Assembly (NCBI GenBank): GCA_965544035.1
Contig: CBEULR010000007.1
Location: 62,001-126,000 of the forward strand
Length of the DNA: 64,000 bases
Origin: CBEULR01 sp965544035
Lineage (GTDB): Bacteria > Bacillota > Desulfotomaculia > Desulfotomaculales > Desulforudaceae
Direction: 5' to 3'
Both the position numbers and the translations under genes were made by a program. Below are positions 26,020 through 33,692 of the stretch, piece after piece (the stretch's first letter is position 1; every line of letters starts with the position of its first letter). Below the pieces are notes generated by a model. It ran no database searches and was not told the DNA's origin. It saw nothing but the letters and a program-made list of their open reading frames with translations.

Positions 26020-26841
26020 TCAGTCATCCCAATGAATGCACTGTACCGGGCAGAGGTCGATTGCCTCCTGAATCTCTTCCTCGGGTGCCCCTTCAGGATT
26101 GACAACCTGCGCATAACGCCCGTCAACCAGCTGAAAAACCTCCGGACACTGCTCGGCACAAGCACCACACCCGACACATTCATCTATGTCGATGTACGGG
26201 TAGCGGCGACTGGCCGGTTTCAGAGCCGCACGGGCCAGTTCACCCACGGTGGGCCTCCACAGGCGGCCCTGATCCCATAGTTCAATGCTGTTCTCATCGG
26301 CAGTAAGATCATTCAGGCCGGCACTCGGCACACCGAGCTTGCCCAAGGCCCAGGCGGCATATCCCCGAACCTCGGGGTCCGGGTCGTGCAGCAGGGTCTC
26401 AACCTCGGGAACGGCCTCCGCCACTAGCTCCGGGCTCTTCTCCCCGATGCGTCCGATCGCCCACAGGATACCGCGCCGCACAGGCGGTTCGTCCAGGTAA
26501 TTGTAGTACAGGTTGGGGGCGAAGTGTCCGAAGAGATCGGGTCGTTCGGCCACGATCGCCCCGATCGCCTCGGCGGCGCTCCAGCCGACTCCCCCCGACT
26601 CGTCATTCAGGGACCAGAACAACCGCCGGATAATGTCCAGGCCCTTCTCGGGTTCGGCATTCTCCATAAGGGGGACGGCCTTTCCCAGCACCTCGATCGC
26701 CCGCCAGCGCCGTTCCCCGTACCGCTCGAACAGCAGGCCGAAAAGCCCCTTCACCGCCGTGCGTTCGGCAGCCACCAGAGCTGCGGCCTCTTCAATCCGG
26801 TTCAGATCGACAAGTTCACACACCTTCGCTCGCATCGTCAC
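26020..26841 (-). CDS. HEAT-repeat protein with C-terminal ferredoxin domain
   Basis: 273 residues. Residues about 1-190 form helical HEAT-like repeats (YGERRWRAIEVLGKAVPLM, PPVRRGILWAIGRIGEK, PEVRGYAAWALGKLG). The C-terminus carries DECVGCGACAEQCPEVF and a final DLCPVQCIHW, one [4Fe-4S] cluster of the single-cluster ferredoxin type. The first part resembles DVU0298-type proteins of sulfate reducers. An electron-transfer or scaffold role is likely, partner unknown. GTG start with GGGAGGG 6 bp upstream. Confidence 0.8.
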   Translation of the reverse strand: MTMRAKVCELVDLNRIEEAAALVAAERTAVKGLFGLLFERYGERRWRAIEVLGKAVPLMENAEPEKGLDIIRRLFWSLNDESGGVGWSAAEAIGAIVAERPDLFGHFAPNLYYNYLDEPPVRRGILWAIGRIGEKSPELVAEAVPEVETLLHDPDPEVRGYAAWALGKLGVPSAGLNDLTADENSIELWDQGRLWRPTVGELARAALKPASRRYPYIDIDECVGCGACAEQCPEVFQLVDGRYAQVVNPEGAPEEEIQEAIDLCPVQCIHWDD

Positions 26842-26951
26842 CGCGCACCCTCCCTATGGAACCGGTTTTCTGCTTCCATCCTATCCTATTACCTTGTCTA
26901 ATAAAAGAGCCGAACAATGATCGCCTGCGGGAGGGAGGGGCAAAATATCCA

Positions 26952-26982
26952 TTGACCTTGACGCTGCGTCAAGGTGTATAGT
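26952..26982 (+). promoter_or_regulatory. MerR-type promoter with 19-bp spacer and palindromic operator
   Basis: TTGACC and TATAGT are 19 bp apart, the over-long spacing that MerR proteins correct by DNA distortion. The spacer is filled by ACCTTGACGC-T-GCGTCAAGGT (26955-26975), a perfect palindrome with 10-bp arms. It directs the MerR gene 25 bp downstream. Confidence 0.9.
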
Positions 26983-27006
26983 GGTGAGTGTCAGGGGGAT
27001 GCGGTT

Positions 27007-27771
27007 ATGGAATACACCGTGCAGAAACTGGCCCGGTTGGCGGGGGTCAGCGCCAGAACGCTGCGGTATTACGATGAGATTGGCATTCTCAAGCCGGCAA
27101 GGATCAGCTCATCGGGCTACCGGATCTATGGCCCGGCGGAAGTCGACCGCCTGCAGCAGATCCTGTTCTATAGAGAACTGGGGTTCAGCCTGGAGCGGAT
27201 TCGCGAGATCATTACCGCCCCCTCCTTTGACGCCGTGCAGGCACTCAGAGAACACTACGAACACCTTCTGGCCAGAAGGAAACGGCTGGACCGGCTGATC
27301 GTCAATGTGGAAAAAACGATAGCCTCTTACGAAGGGAGAATCGCGATGAGTGACAAAGAGAAGTTTGAGGGTTTCAAGAAAAAGCTGATCGAAGACAACG
27401 AGAAGAAATACGGCGGGGAGATCCGGTCCAAGTACGGGGACGATACGGTCAACAAGTCCAACGAGAGACTGAAGAATATGACCCAAGAAGAGTTCGCCGA
27501 GGTCACCCGCCTGGAGCAAGAAATGAAGGACACTCTGGCCCGGGCCTTCCGGACCGGCGACCCGGCCGGAGAACTGGCTCAAAAGGCGGCCGATCTGCAC
27601 CGGCGGTGGCTGACCTATTTCTGGGATGAGTACACCAGAGAGGCGCACGCCGGTCTGGCGCAGATGTATGTGGATGATGAACGGTTCACAGCCTACTATG
27701 ATCAAGAGCAGCCGGGTATGGCCGCCTTCCTGAGAGACGCCGTCCACATCTACACTGGTTTCAAAAAGTAA
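27007..27771 (+). CDS. MerR-family regulator of the TipA type
   Basis: 254 residues from ATG at 27007. The N-terminal DNA-binding part is YTVQKLARLAGVSARTLRYYDEIGIL with the two wings, followed by a dimerisation helix (about 80-115). A C-terminal TipAS-like helical domain runs from about 120 to 250 (FWDEYTREAHAGLAQMYVDDERFTAYYD). TipA-type regulators bind drugs or thiopeptides and activate their own promoter; the 19-bp-spacer promoter just upstream agrees. No exporter is divergently encoded, so the regulon beyond itself is unknown. Confidence 0.92.
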   Translation: MEYTVQKLARLAGVSARTLRYYDEIGILKPARISSSGYRIYGPAEVDRLQQILFYRELGFSLERIREIITAPSFDAVQALREHYEHLLARRKRLDRLIVNVEKTIASYEGRIAMSDKEKFEGFKKKLIEDNEKKYGGEIRSKYGDDTVNKSNERLKNMTQEEFAEVTRLEQEMKDTLARAFRTGDPAGELAQKAADLHRRWLTYFWDEYTREAHAGLAQMYVDDERFTAYYDQEQPGMAAFLRDAVHIYTGFKK

Positions 27772-27831
27772 CCTTGCCGCACCGAACCCCCGAATTCGGC
27801 ACATGCTAATGGCGAAGGAGGGGGTTTTGCC

Positions 27832-28755
27832 GTGTCACACACCGAAATACGGGAAATCCGGCTGGACGTGGATGGGGTGGGGATTCACTGTCTCACCGCA
27901 GGCGAAAGCGGACCGCCGGTTGTGCTTCTGCACGGCGGCGGCATCGACTCCGCCGTTCTTTCCTGGGGAGATGCCGTCGTGCCGCTGTCGGCCCGCCACC
28001 GTGTTTTCGCGCCCGATTTGCCCGGATTCGGGCTCAGCGATACACCGGACATCCAATACACCACTGAATTCTTTATCCAGTTCCTGAATCGTTTCCTGGA
28101 CAAGCTGCATCTGGAGCGGGTGAGTCTGGCCGGCCTTTCGATGGGGGGCGCGATCGCCCTCGGCTTTACGCTGCGCTTCCCCGGGCGGGTGGAAAAGCTG
28201 GTACCGGTGGCTCCCTACGGGATCATTAACGCGCAACTCTGGCCCCGCTGGCAGTATGTGCTGATCTACCACTACGTGCAGCACTTTTCTTTCATCAATG
28301 AGCTCACCTACCGGTACATGGGGCGCAGTCGGGAGCGCGTGCGCCGGCAGTTGCTGGCCTCAGGCGTTGTGCACGATGTAAAACGCCTGTCGCCGCAGTT
28401 GATTGAGCAGGTTTACCGGCATGTGCATCTCCCGGGCCGAGGAAGGGCCTTTACTTCGTGGCAGCAGAGCGAGTTCCTGTGGAACGGACTGCGCACCGAT
28501 CTGACCAGCCGCCTGCACGAAATCACCGTGCCGACGCTGTTTGTGAACGGCGAGAAGGACCGGGCTATCCCGCCGGCTTACGCGCGCAGGGCACACGCGC
28601 TTGTCGCGGGCTCCCGGCTGCACGTGATGGCGGACTGCGGACACTGGCCGCAGCGTGAAATGCCGGACGAGTTCAATCGCGTGGTGGGTGAGTTTCTCCG
28701 GAAAAGGAAAAGGTGCCAAAGGAAAAGGTGCCAGGAAAAGGTGCCAGGCACTTAA
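27832..28755 (+). CDS. Alpha/beta hydrolase with element-derived C-terminal tail
   Basis: 307 residues, GTG start behind AAGGAGG. The nucleophile elbow is AGLSMGGAIALG, the acid is probably Asp in VNGEKDRAIPP, and the catalytic His is in ADCGHWPQ, so the triad is complete. HGGG near residue 35 is the oxyanion segment. The substrate is unknown. The family normally ends near residue 287 (EFLRK); the last ~20 residues are encoded by three tandem copies of GGAAAAGGTGCCA at the border of the adjacent transposable element and are probably not native. Confidence 0.88.
   Translation: MSHTEIREIRLDVDGVGIHCLTAGESGPPVVLLHGGGIDSAVLSWGDAVVPLSARHRVFAPDLPGFGLSDTPDIQYTTEFFIQFLNRFLDKLHLERVSLAGLSMGGAIALGFTLRFPGRVEKLVPVAPYGIINAQLWPRWQYVLIYHYVQHFSFINELTYRYMGRSRERVRRQLLASGVVHDVKRLSPQLIEQVYRHVHLPGRGRAFTSWQQSEFLWNGLRTDLTSRLHEITVPTLFVNGEKDRAIPPAYARRAHALVAGSRLHVMADCGHWPQREMPDEFNRVVGEFLRKRKRCQRKRCQEKVPGT
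28706..28746 (+). repeat. Three tandem copies of a 13-bp unit at the RAYT element border
   Basis: GGAAAAGGTGCCA occurs at 28706-28718, 28721-28733 and 28734-28746. The last copy runs into the left inverted repeat of the element. The array lies inside the 3' end of the hydrolase ORF. Confidence 0.85.
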
Positions 28756-29673
28756 GTTATTAAGATATGATTGAATCTGGAAGTAACCTCCTGTTACAAT
28801 TAAGCGGGAGGTTTTCTTATGGGCAGAAGACCGAGGATCGAATACGAGGGGGCCATCTACCACGTCATCCAGCGGGGCAACAACAAAGAGCACGTCTTCG
28901 CCAACGATGATGACAAAGCATTTCTTCTCCGGCAAGTGGATGAATGCAGAAGGGGCCTGGGGTTTGAACTCTTTGGCTACGTGGTTATGAGCAATCACTA
29001 TCATTTTCTGCTAAAGACAGGGAGCAAACCCTTGAGCAAGATCATGCACCGGATCAACGGCAATTATGCCCGGTACTTCAACTGGAAGTACCAGCGGTCG
29101 GGACATGTATTTCAGGGACGGTACAAGGCGATCCTGGTCCAGGACGAACGCTACCTCTTTGCCGTACTCAGGTACATTCACCGCAATCCCGTGGATGCAG
29201 GGGTGGCGAGCACCACCATCGATTATGCCTATAGTAGTGACAGGTTTTATCGCCGGCAACAGGGTTTGCCGGTCGACACTGACACCGTCCTGGATTGTCT
29301 GGCGGATGACCGGTCGAAGGCACTGGAGAAGTATCGGGAACTGATGGCCCAGGATGACGACACCGACTATGAGGACCGGGACGTCATCGGGGACGACAGT
29401 TTTGTGATAAATGCTTCGCCGAAGCCCACCGTGGCGGAAAGGAAACCGCTAAATGTCATTCTGGCGAGTACCGGTGTCAGCCTAGGGGACTATCACCTTA
29501 TCAAGAAAGGCTCGCGTGCAAGGCGTCTGACCCCTTACAAGAGGCGCTACATCGAGGCGGCATTGGAAGAGAAGTACACACTCAAAGAAATCGGGGAGAA
29601 CATCAGCCTCACCGCCGCTGCGGTTTTTGACCTGCGGAGAAAGCAATAACTTGATAACTTTGGTGCCTGGCAC
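28741..29673 (+). mobile_element. RAYT (REP-associated tyrosine transposase) element with imperfect inverted ends
   Basis: The left end 28741-28764 begins GTGCCAGGCAC and the right end 29650-29673 ends GTGCCTGGCAC. The 24-bp ends are inverted copies of each other at 21 of 24 positions. Between them lies a single transposase gene. Each terminal GTGCC-AGGCAC is itself near-palindromic, as expected for REP-type ends. No direct target duplication was found. The right border truncates a phosphotransferase gene. Confidence 0.75.
28819..29649 (+). CDS. REP-associated tyrosine transposase (Y1_Tnp, HUH family)
   Basis: 276 residues. The start MGRRPRIEYEGAIYHVIQRGNN is typical of RAYT / TnpA_REP. The HUH metal-binding motif is in MSNHYHFLL, and RSGHVFQGRYKAILVQDERYL contains the candidate nucleophile tyrosine. 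It is longer than most RAYTs: the extra C-terminal part (about 200-276) ends in a helix-turn-helix-like LKEIGENISLTAAAVFDLRR. A good GGGAGG site precedes the ATG. The gene looks intact. Confidence 0.9.
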   Translation: MGRRPRIEYEGAIYHVIQRGNNKEHVFANDDDKAFLLRQVDECRRGLGFELFGYVVMSNHYHFLLKTGSKPLSKIMHRINGNYARYFNWKYQRSGHVFQGRYKAILVQDERYLFAVLRYIHRNPVDAGVASTTIDYAYSSDRFYRRQQGLPVDTDTVLDCLADDRSKALEKYRELMAQDDDTDYEDRDVIGDDSFVINASPKPTVAERKPLNVILASTGVSLGDYHLIKKGSRARRLTPYKRRYIEAALEEKYTLKEIGENISLTAAAVFDLRRKQ

Positions 29674-29689
29674 CATAGAAAGTTTCTTC

Positions 29690-29908
29690 CCTGTCGTCGG
29701 GCTTTAGAAGCGACAACTGATGCAGCAAGCCGCCAAACTCATCGTTCCCCCCGACCACCCTTTGATAGGCCGCGGTGGTCACGCAGAAACCGCCGGGCAC
29801 CCGAATACCCTCAATCCTGGACAGTTCCCCCAGGTTCACACCCTTGCCCCCGACAAGCGCCCGTTTTGTTTCATCGATCTCCGAAAAACCGATTACATTT
29901 GGTTCCAA
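29690..29908 (-). pseudogene. Truncated N-terminus of a PEP-synthase / rifampicin-phosphotransferase-like gene
   Basis: About 72 residues (VIGFSEIDETKRALVGGKGVNLGELSRIEGIRVPGGF ... LLKPDDREE) match the very N-terminus of the ATP-grasp domain of PEP synthase and rifamycin phosphotransferases, proteins of 800 or more residues. TTG start at 29908 with GGGAGG upstream, so it once was expressed. After DREE the frame runs into the RAYT element border and the rest of the gene is absent from this window. Inactive remnant; an exact family name is uncertain from so short a piece. Confidence 0.8.
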
Positions 29909-29914
29909 GCGAGT

Positions 29915-30122
29915 CTCCCTCCCGCAGGTGCGACAGGGGACGGTCTCTGTCGCCTGCGCTTTGAATATCTGCTGCTTCTACTTGTATCAGCTCAGGCTCA
30001 GCCGGCCGGATACATCACCGAAACGCCCCACGGAGGACATGGACATCCGCACACTGATACCGTAAGCTTTAGATATAACATCCCCGGAATGAAGATTGAT
30101 GATGATACTCGAATGAGATGTT
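29915..30122. other. Intergenic region with GACAG/CTGTC hairpin
   Basis: About 200 bp between the truncated phosphotransferase and a methyltransferase. A hairpin GCAGG-CGACAG / CTGTCG-CA-CCTGC lies at about 29928-29962, overlapping the leader of the truncated gene. Its ACCGTCCCCTGTC core resembles short palindromes often scattered near RAYT transposases, which is a loose similarity only. No gene seen. Confidence 0.35.
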
Positions 30123-30137
30123 AGGGGGCGGGTTGCG

Positions 30138-31055
30138 ATGCGCGAGAATCAGGTCAGCCTTACTGCTCTGGTAACGGCTTACGTTCGGGCCTACCATTCT
30201 CAATACGATACGTGCCGGATCTTTGACGATTCCCTGGCCGGGAAGCTGCTTCCGAAGAAGACCCAGAAGCTGATCGGGGAGGGGCTGGCGGCATCTCTCA
30301 GAATATACGACCCCTTCCGGGCAGCCTCCCGCCCGAAGCCGAAGCAAGCCCTCGCGCTTGTGATGCGGGCGATGGCCGGGCCTGCAAATGTTCTCAGCCG
30401 TTCACGCTATACGGAGGATGTCCTGCTCAAGGCGGTTGAGGAGGGAGTGCGGCAGTACGTGATTCTTGGTGCCGGGATGGATACCTTCGCCTTCCGGCAT
30501 CAGGATCTCTTGGGAAGTCTTCAGGTTTTCGAGGTCGATCACCCCGCGATGCTGGCCTATAAGAAACAGCGCCTCACCGAACTGGGCTGGGAACAACCGG
30601 CAAACCTGCACTTCATCCCCGCAGACTTCCCCAAAGACGATCCGGCGGAAGCGCTGAAGCACACTGCCTATGACCCCCGGGCCAAGAGTTTTTTCAGCTG
30701 GCTCGGGGTAACCTTGCACCTGAGCCGGGACGAGGTGTTCAACACTTTGCGCGCCATCGCCGGGATCGCGCCCTCCGGGAGCCGGATCGTCTTCGATTAC
30801 CTGGATGCCGATGCGCTCGATCCGGGCAAGACGGCCAAACGGATTCAAATTATGAAGGAAATGGTGCGCCAGTCGGGCGAGCCCGTCCGGTCCGGCTTTG
30901 AACCCGCCGCCCTGGGCGAAGACCTCGGCCGTATCGGTCTGCGGCTTCGGGAGAACCTCAGCCCGGCCGATATTCAAGCCCTTTACTTCGAGGAGCGGAC
31001 GGACGGCTATTACGCCGCCGAGCACACGCACTTCGCCCTGGCCGAAGTTATGTAG
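30138..31055 (+). CDS. Class I SAM-dependent methyltransferase, LCMT / TIGR00027 type
   Basis: 305 residues. YVILGAGMDTFAFRH is the SAM-binding motif in the form typical of the leucine carboxyl methyltransferase-like family, with FEVDHPAMLAYKKQRL downstream, and SWLGVTLHLSRDEVFNTLRAIA. Bacterial members methylate small molecules or polyketide-like products; the substrate is unknown. ATG start with GGGGGCGGG upstream. Convergent with the ABC operon, 8 bp apart. Confidence 0.88.
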   Translation: MRENQVSLTALVTAYVRAYHSQYDTCRIFDDSLAGKLLPKKTQKLIGEGLAASLRIYDPFRAASRPKPKQALALVMRAMAGPANVLSRSRYTEDVLLKAVEEGVRQYVILGAGMDTFAFRHQDLLGSLQVFEVDHPAMLAYKKQRLTELGWEQPANLHFIPADFPKDDPAEALKHTAYDPRAKSFFSWLGVTLHLSRDEVFNTLRAIAGIAPSGSRIVFDYLDADALDPGKTAKRIQIMKEMVRQSGEPVRSGFEPAALGEDLGRIGLRLRENLSPADIQALYFEERTDGYYAAEHTHFALAEVM

Positions 31056-31063
31056 GAACGCGG

Positions 31064-32848
31064 TTACCACAGCCGGGGCGCCGCGGCGACCAGTTCGCGC
31101 GTGTAGGGGTCCTCGGGGGAGCCGGTGACCGCATCCGATGATCCTATCTCGACGATCCGCCCGGCACGCAAGACCGCAATGCGGTCGCTGACCTTCCGGG
31201 CCAGCGCCAGATCGTGCGTGATCAGCAGTATGCCCAGCCCGCGCTCGTCCTGAATATCCAGCAGCAGCCGCAGCACCTTGGCCTGCACACTGGGATCAAG
31301 GGAGGAGGTCGGCTCATCGGCCACCAACAGCTTGGGCGACAGTACAAGCGCCCGGGCGATGGCCACCCGCTGGGCCTCTCCGCCGCTGAGGTGATGCGGA
31401 TACTTGCGCAGGAACCCGTTGCCGCCGGGAAGCTGCACCTGTTCAAGCGCCATCCGGACGCTTTCCAGGTAATCCTCCGGTTTTCCGCCGTGCTGCAGGA
31501 TCAGCGGTTCGGCCACGGCCTGCAGCACATTGTAGCGGTGGCTGATGGAATCCAGGGGGTCCTGAAATACCATCTGCACGCGCCGGTAAAAATCCTTATT
31601 GCGCTGAATCACCTTCTGCCCGTCGAGGTAGATTGATCCGGAATCGGGTTCGACCAGGCCCATGATCACCCGGGCCAGCGTAGTCTTCCCTGACCCGCTC
31701 TCCCCCACCAGGGCCAGTGTCTCGCCCTCGCTCAGCTCCAGGCCGACTCCTTCCAGAACGCGCACCGGCCCGTAGCTCTTCGTCACACCCTCCAGGCGCA
31801 GCAGGGACACAATCCCCCCGCGGTGGCAGGCCACGCTGTGCCCCTCGTCCACCCGGACCAGTTCCACCCGGGTGTCGAAACAGGCCTGGACGGCCTGCGT
31901 ACACCGCCCGTGGAAGGGACAGCCGCCGTAGAGGTGCTCGTAGTCATCACCGGCGTGGGCGTGCGGGTGGGCGTGGAAACCGCGGTCATGCGTACCGTGC
32001 GCATGACCGTGAGAACCATTTTCGCCGGAATGGGAGTGGTGCGTATGCGGATGGGTGTGGACGTGCGCCCGGCCCGGAATCCCCTGCAGGTCCTTGGTGG
32101 TGGTCATGTTGGGATAGGCCCGCAGCAGCCCCCGCGTGTACGGATGCTTCGGCCGCCGGAGCACCACCCCGCTCGGACCGCATTCCAGGATGCGCCCGCC
32201 GTAAAGGACGGCCACCCGCCCGGCCAAAGATGCCGCCGCCAGGTCATGCGTGAGCATCAGGAAAGAACAGCGGCCGTTCATCCCTTTGAGCAGGTCCAGA
32301 ATGGACTGCCGGGTGAGGGCGTCCAGTCCGGCCGTCGGCTCATCCAGGATGACCAGACGCGGGTCGTCCACCAAAGCCATAGCGATCAGCACACGCTGGA
32401 GTTCACCCCCGCTGAGCTGATGGGGGAAGAGGCCGTGCTTCTCGGCCGGCAGTTCGGCCTCCAGCAGTCTCCGGCGGGCCCGCTGCAGGGCTTCGGTCCG
32501 GCTGTACCCGCCGTCCTCGAACAGCGGCTCGGCCACCTGTAACTCCACCGGCATTCCCGGGTGCAGCACCTGCCCGCCCCGCTGAAACACGATGGAGATT
32601 TCCTTCCAGCGGAGGCCCCGGCGCTCTTCCCCGGTGAGCGCGGCGAGGTCGACGCCGTCCCAGAGGATCGAACCGTCAACCGTCCCGTCGACCAGGCCGG
32701 CGATCGCTTTCCCGAGCGTGGTCTTCCCCGCGCCCGATTCCCCGATCACGGCCACCGTTTCCCCGGCAGTGATCTCCAGGCTCACCCCGCTCAGGATGGT
32801 GTCTTTTCCGTAACGTACGGTAACGTCCTGAATACTAAGCATGGACAA
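31064..32848 (-). CDS. Fused DppD-DppF-type ABC ATPase with His-rich linker
   Basis: 594 residues with two ATPase modules. The first has GESGAGKTT, LSGGELQRVL and LVILDEPTAGLD (residues about 1-245). The second has GESGSGKTT, LSGGEAQRVA and LLVADEPTSSLD (about 345-590). Between them residues about 255-305 hold a histidine-rich segment (HVHTHPHTHHSHSGEN, then HGHAHGTHDRGFHAHPHAHAG) and the Cys-containing oligopeptide-transporter motif GGCPFHGRC. The family takes up peptides, nickel or metallophores; the His tract suggests a metal such as nickel. Last gene of the fmdE-headed operon, overlapping the permease by 14 bp. Confidence 0.9.
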   Translation of the reverse strand: MSMLSIQDVTVRYGKDTILSGVSLEITAGETVAVIGESGAGKTTLGKAIAGLVDGTVDGSILWDGVDLAALTGEERRGLRWKEISIVFQRGGQVLHPGMPVELQVAEPLFEDGGYSRTEALQRARRRLLEAELPAEKHGLFPHQLSGGELQRVLIAMALVDDPRLVILDEPTAGLDALTRQSILDLLKGMNGRCSFLMLTHDLAAASLAGRVAVLYGGRILECGPSGVVLRRPKHPYTRGLLRAYPNMTTTKDLQGIPGRAHVHTHPHTHHSHSGENGSHGHAHGTHDRGFHAHPHAHAGDDYEHLYGGCPFHGRCTQAVQACFDTRVELVRVDEGHSVACHRGGIVSLLRLEGVTKSYGPVRVLEGVGLELSEGETLALVGESGSGKTTLARVIMGLVEPDSGSIYLDGQKVIQRNKDFYRRVQMVFQDPLDSISHRYNVLQAVAEPLILQHGGKPEDYLESVRMALEQVQLPGGNGFLRKYPHHLSGGEAQRVAIARALVLSPKLLVADEPTSSLDPSVQAKVLRLLLDIQDERGLGILLITHDLALARKVSDRIAVLRAGRIVEIGSSDAVTGSPEDPYTRELVAAAPRLW

Positions 32849-33692
32849 CTTCCTTTGCGTGCAGACGTCTCAGCCGGGGATCGGCCGCCTCTTCGATGCT
32901 GTTCCCCAGCAGGTTGAAGGCCAGGATGGTGGCCGCGATGGCCAGGGCCGGGGGCAGCAGCAGCCAGACCCAGGCGTCTATGTAATAATAGCGCAGCGCG
33001 TGCTGGAGCATGCCGCCCCAGCTGATCACGGCCGGATCGCCGATGCCCAGAAAGGCCAGACCGGCTTCCAGAAAAACGGCGCGGCGCGCGTTACGCAGAA
33101 AACTCACCGACAGCAGAGGGATCAGGTCCGGCAGGATGTGGTGCCGGAGCAGGTATGGTTTGGAGGCCCCGAAGGTGCGGGCGGCCAGGATGTGGGCGCG
33201 GCCGGTCAGGGTCAGCGTTTGGGCGCGCACGACACGGGCCGCGGCCGGCCATCCGAAGAGCGTGATCAGCAGCACCAGCCCGGCGGGGTTCAGCTGGAGA
33301 TAGGCCGCGACCACGATGATCACGACCAGGTTCGGCACGGCCAGCATCACATCGGTAAACCGCATCAGCACCCTATCCCAAACGCCTCCGGCCAGGGCGG
33401 CCCCGGCGCCTACCAGCGCCGCAAGCAGGGTGGCGAGCAGTCCGGCCGACAGGGCCACCGTCAGGGAAAGCCGCGCCCCGGCCAGCAGCAGGCCGAACAC
33501 GTCCTGCCCGAAGTCGTTTGTGCCGAGCAGATGGGCGGCCGAGGGCGGGGCAAAGATGTCCCTGGACGGGAGTTCGGGGGCCCCGGATACCAGGGGACCG
33601 ACCAGCGCCGCGATTACAACCACGCCGAGCAGAGCGCCGCCGACCCGTCCCTGTGTACTGCCGGTGATGTGTTCCCAATAGTCAATATGCAT
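32835..33692 (-). CDS. ABC permease, DppC/NikC type
   Basis: 285 residues with the usual N-terminal helix and a five-helix permease core. The EAA-type loop reads ARTFGASKPYLLRHHILPDLIPLL. It pairs with the upstream DppB/NikB-type permease, overlapping it by 11 bp. Substrate: see the solute-binding protein of the same operon. Confidence 0.9.
   Translation of the reverse strand: MHIDYWEHITGSTQGRVGGALLGVVVIAALVGPLVSGAPELPSRDIFAPPSAAHLLGTNDFGQDVFGLLLAGARLSLTVALSAGLLATLLAALVGAGAALAGGVWDRVLMRFTDVMLAVPNLVVIIVVAAYLQLNPAGLVLLITLFGWPAAARVVRAQTLTLTGRAHILAARTFGASKPYLLRHHILPDLIPLLSVSFLRNARRAVFLEAGLAFLGIGDPAVISWGGMLQHALRYYYIDAWVWLLLPPALAIAATILAFNLLGNSIEEAADPRLRRLHAKEVVHA

Noticed and set aside
26020..26183. 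N-terminal extension of the DUF364 gene back to 26183
   Set aside because: It overlaps the end of the HEAT-ferredoxin gene in another frame and lacks a ribosome site; GTG at 25952 has GGAGGG at good spacing.
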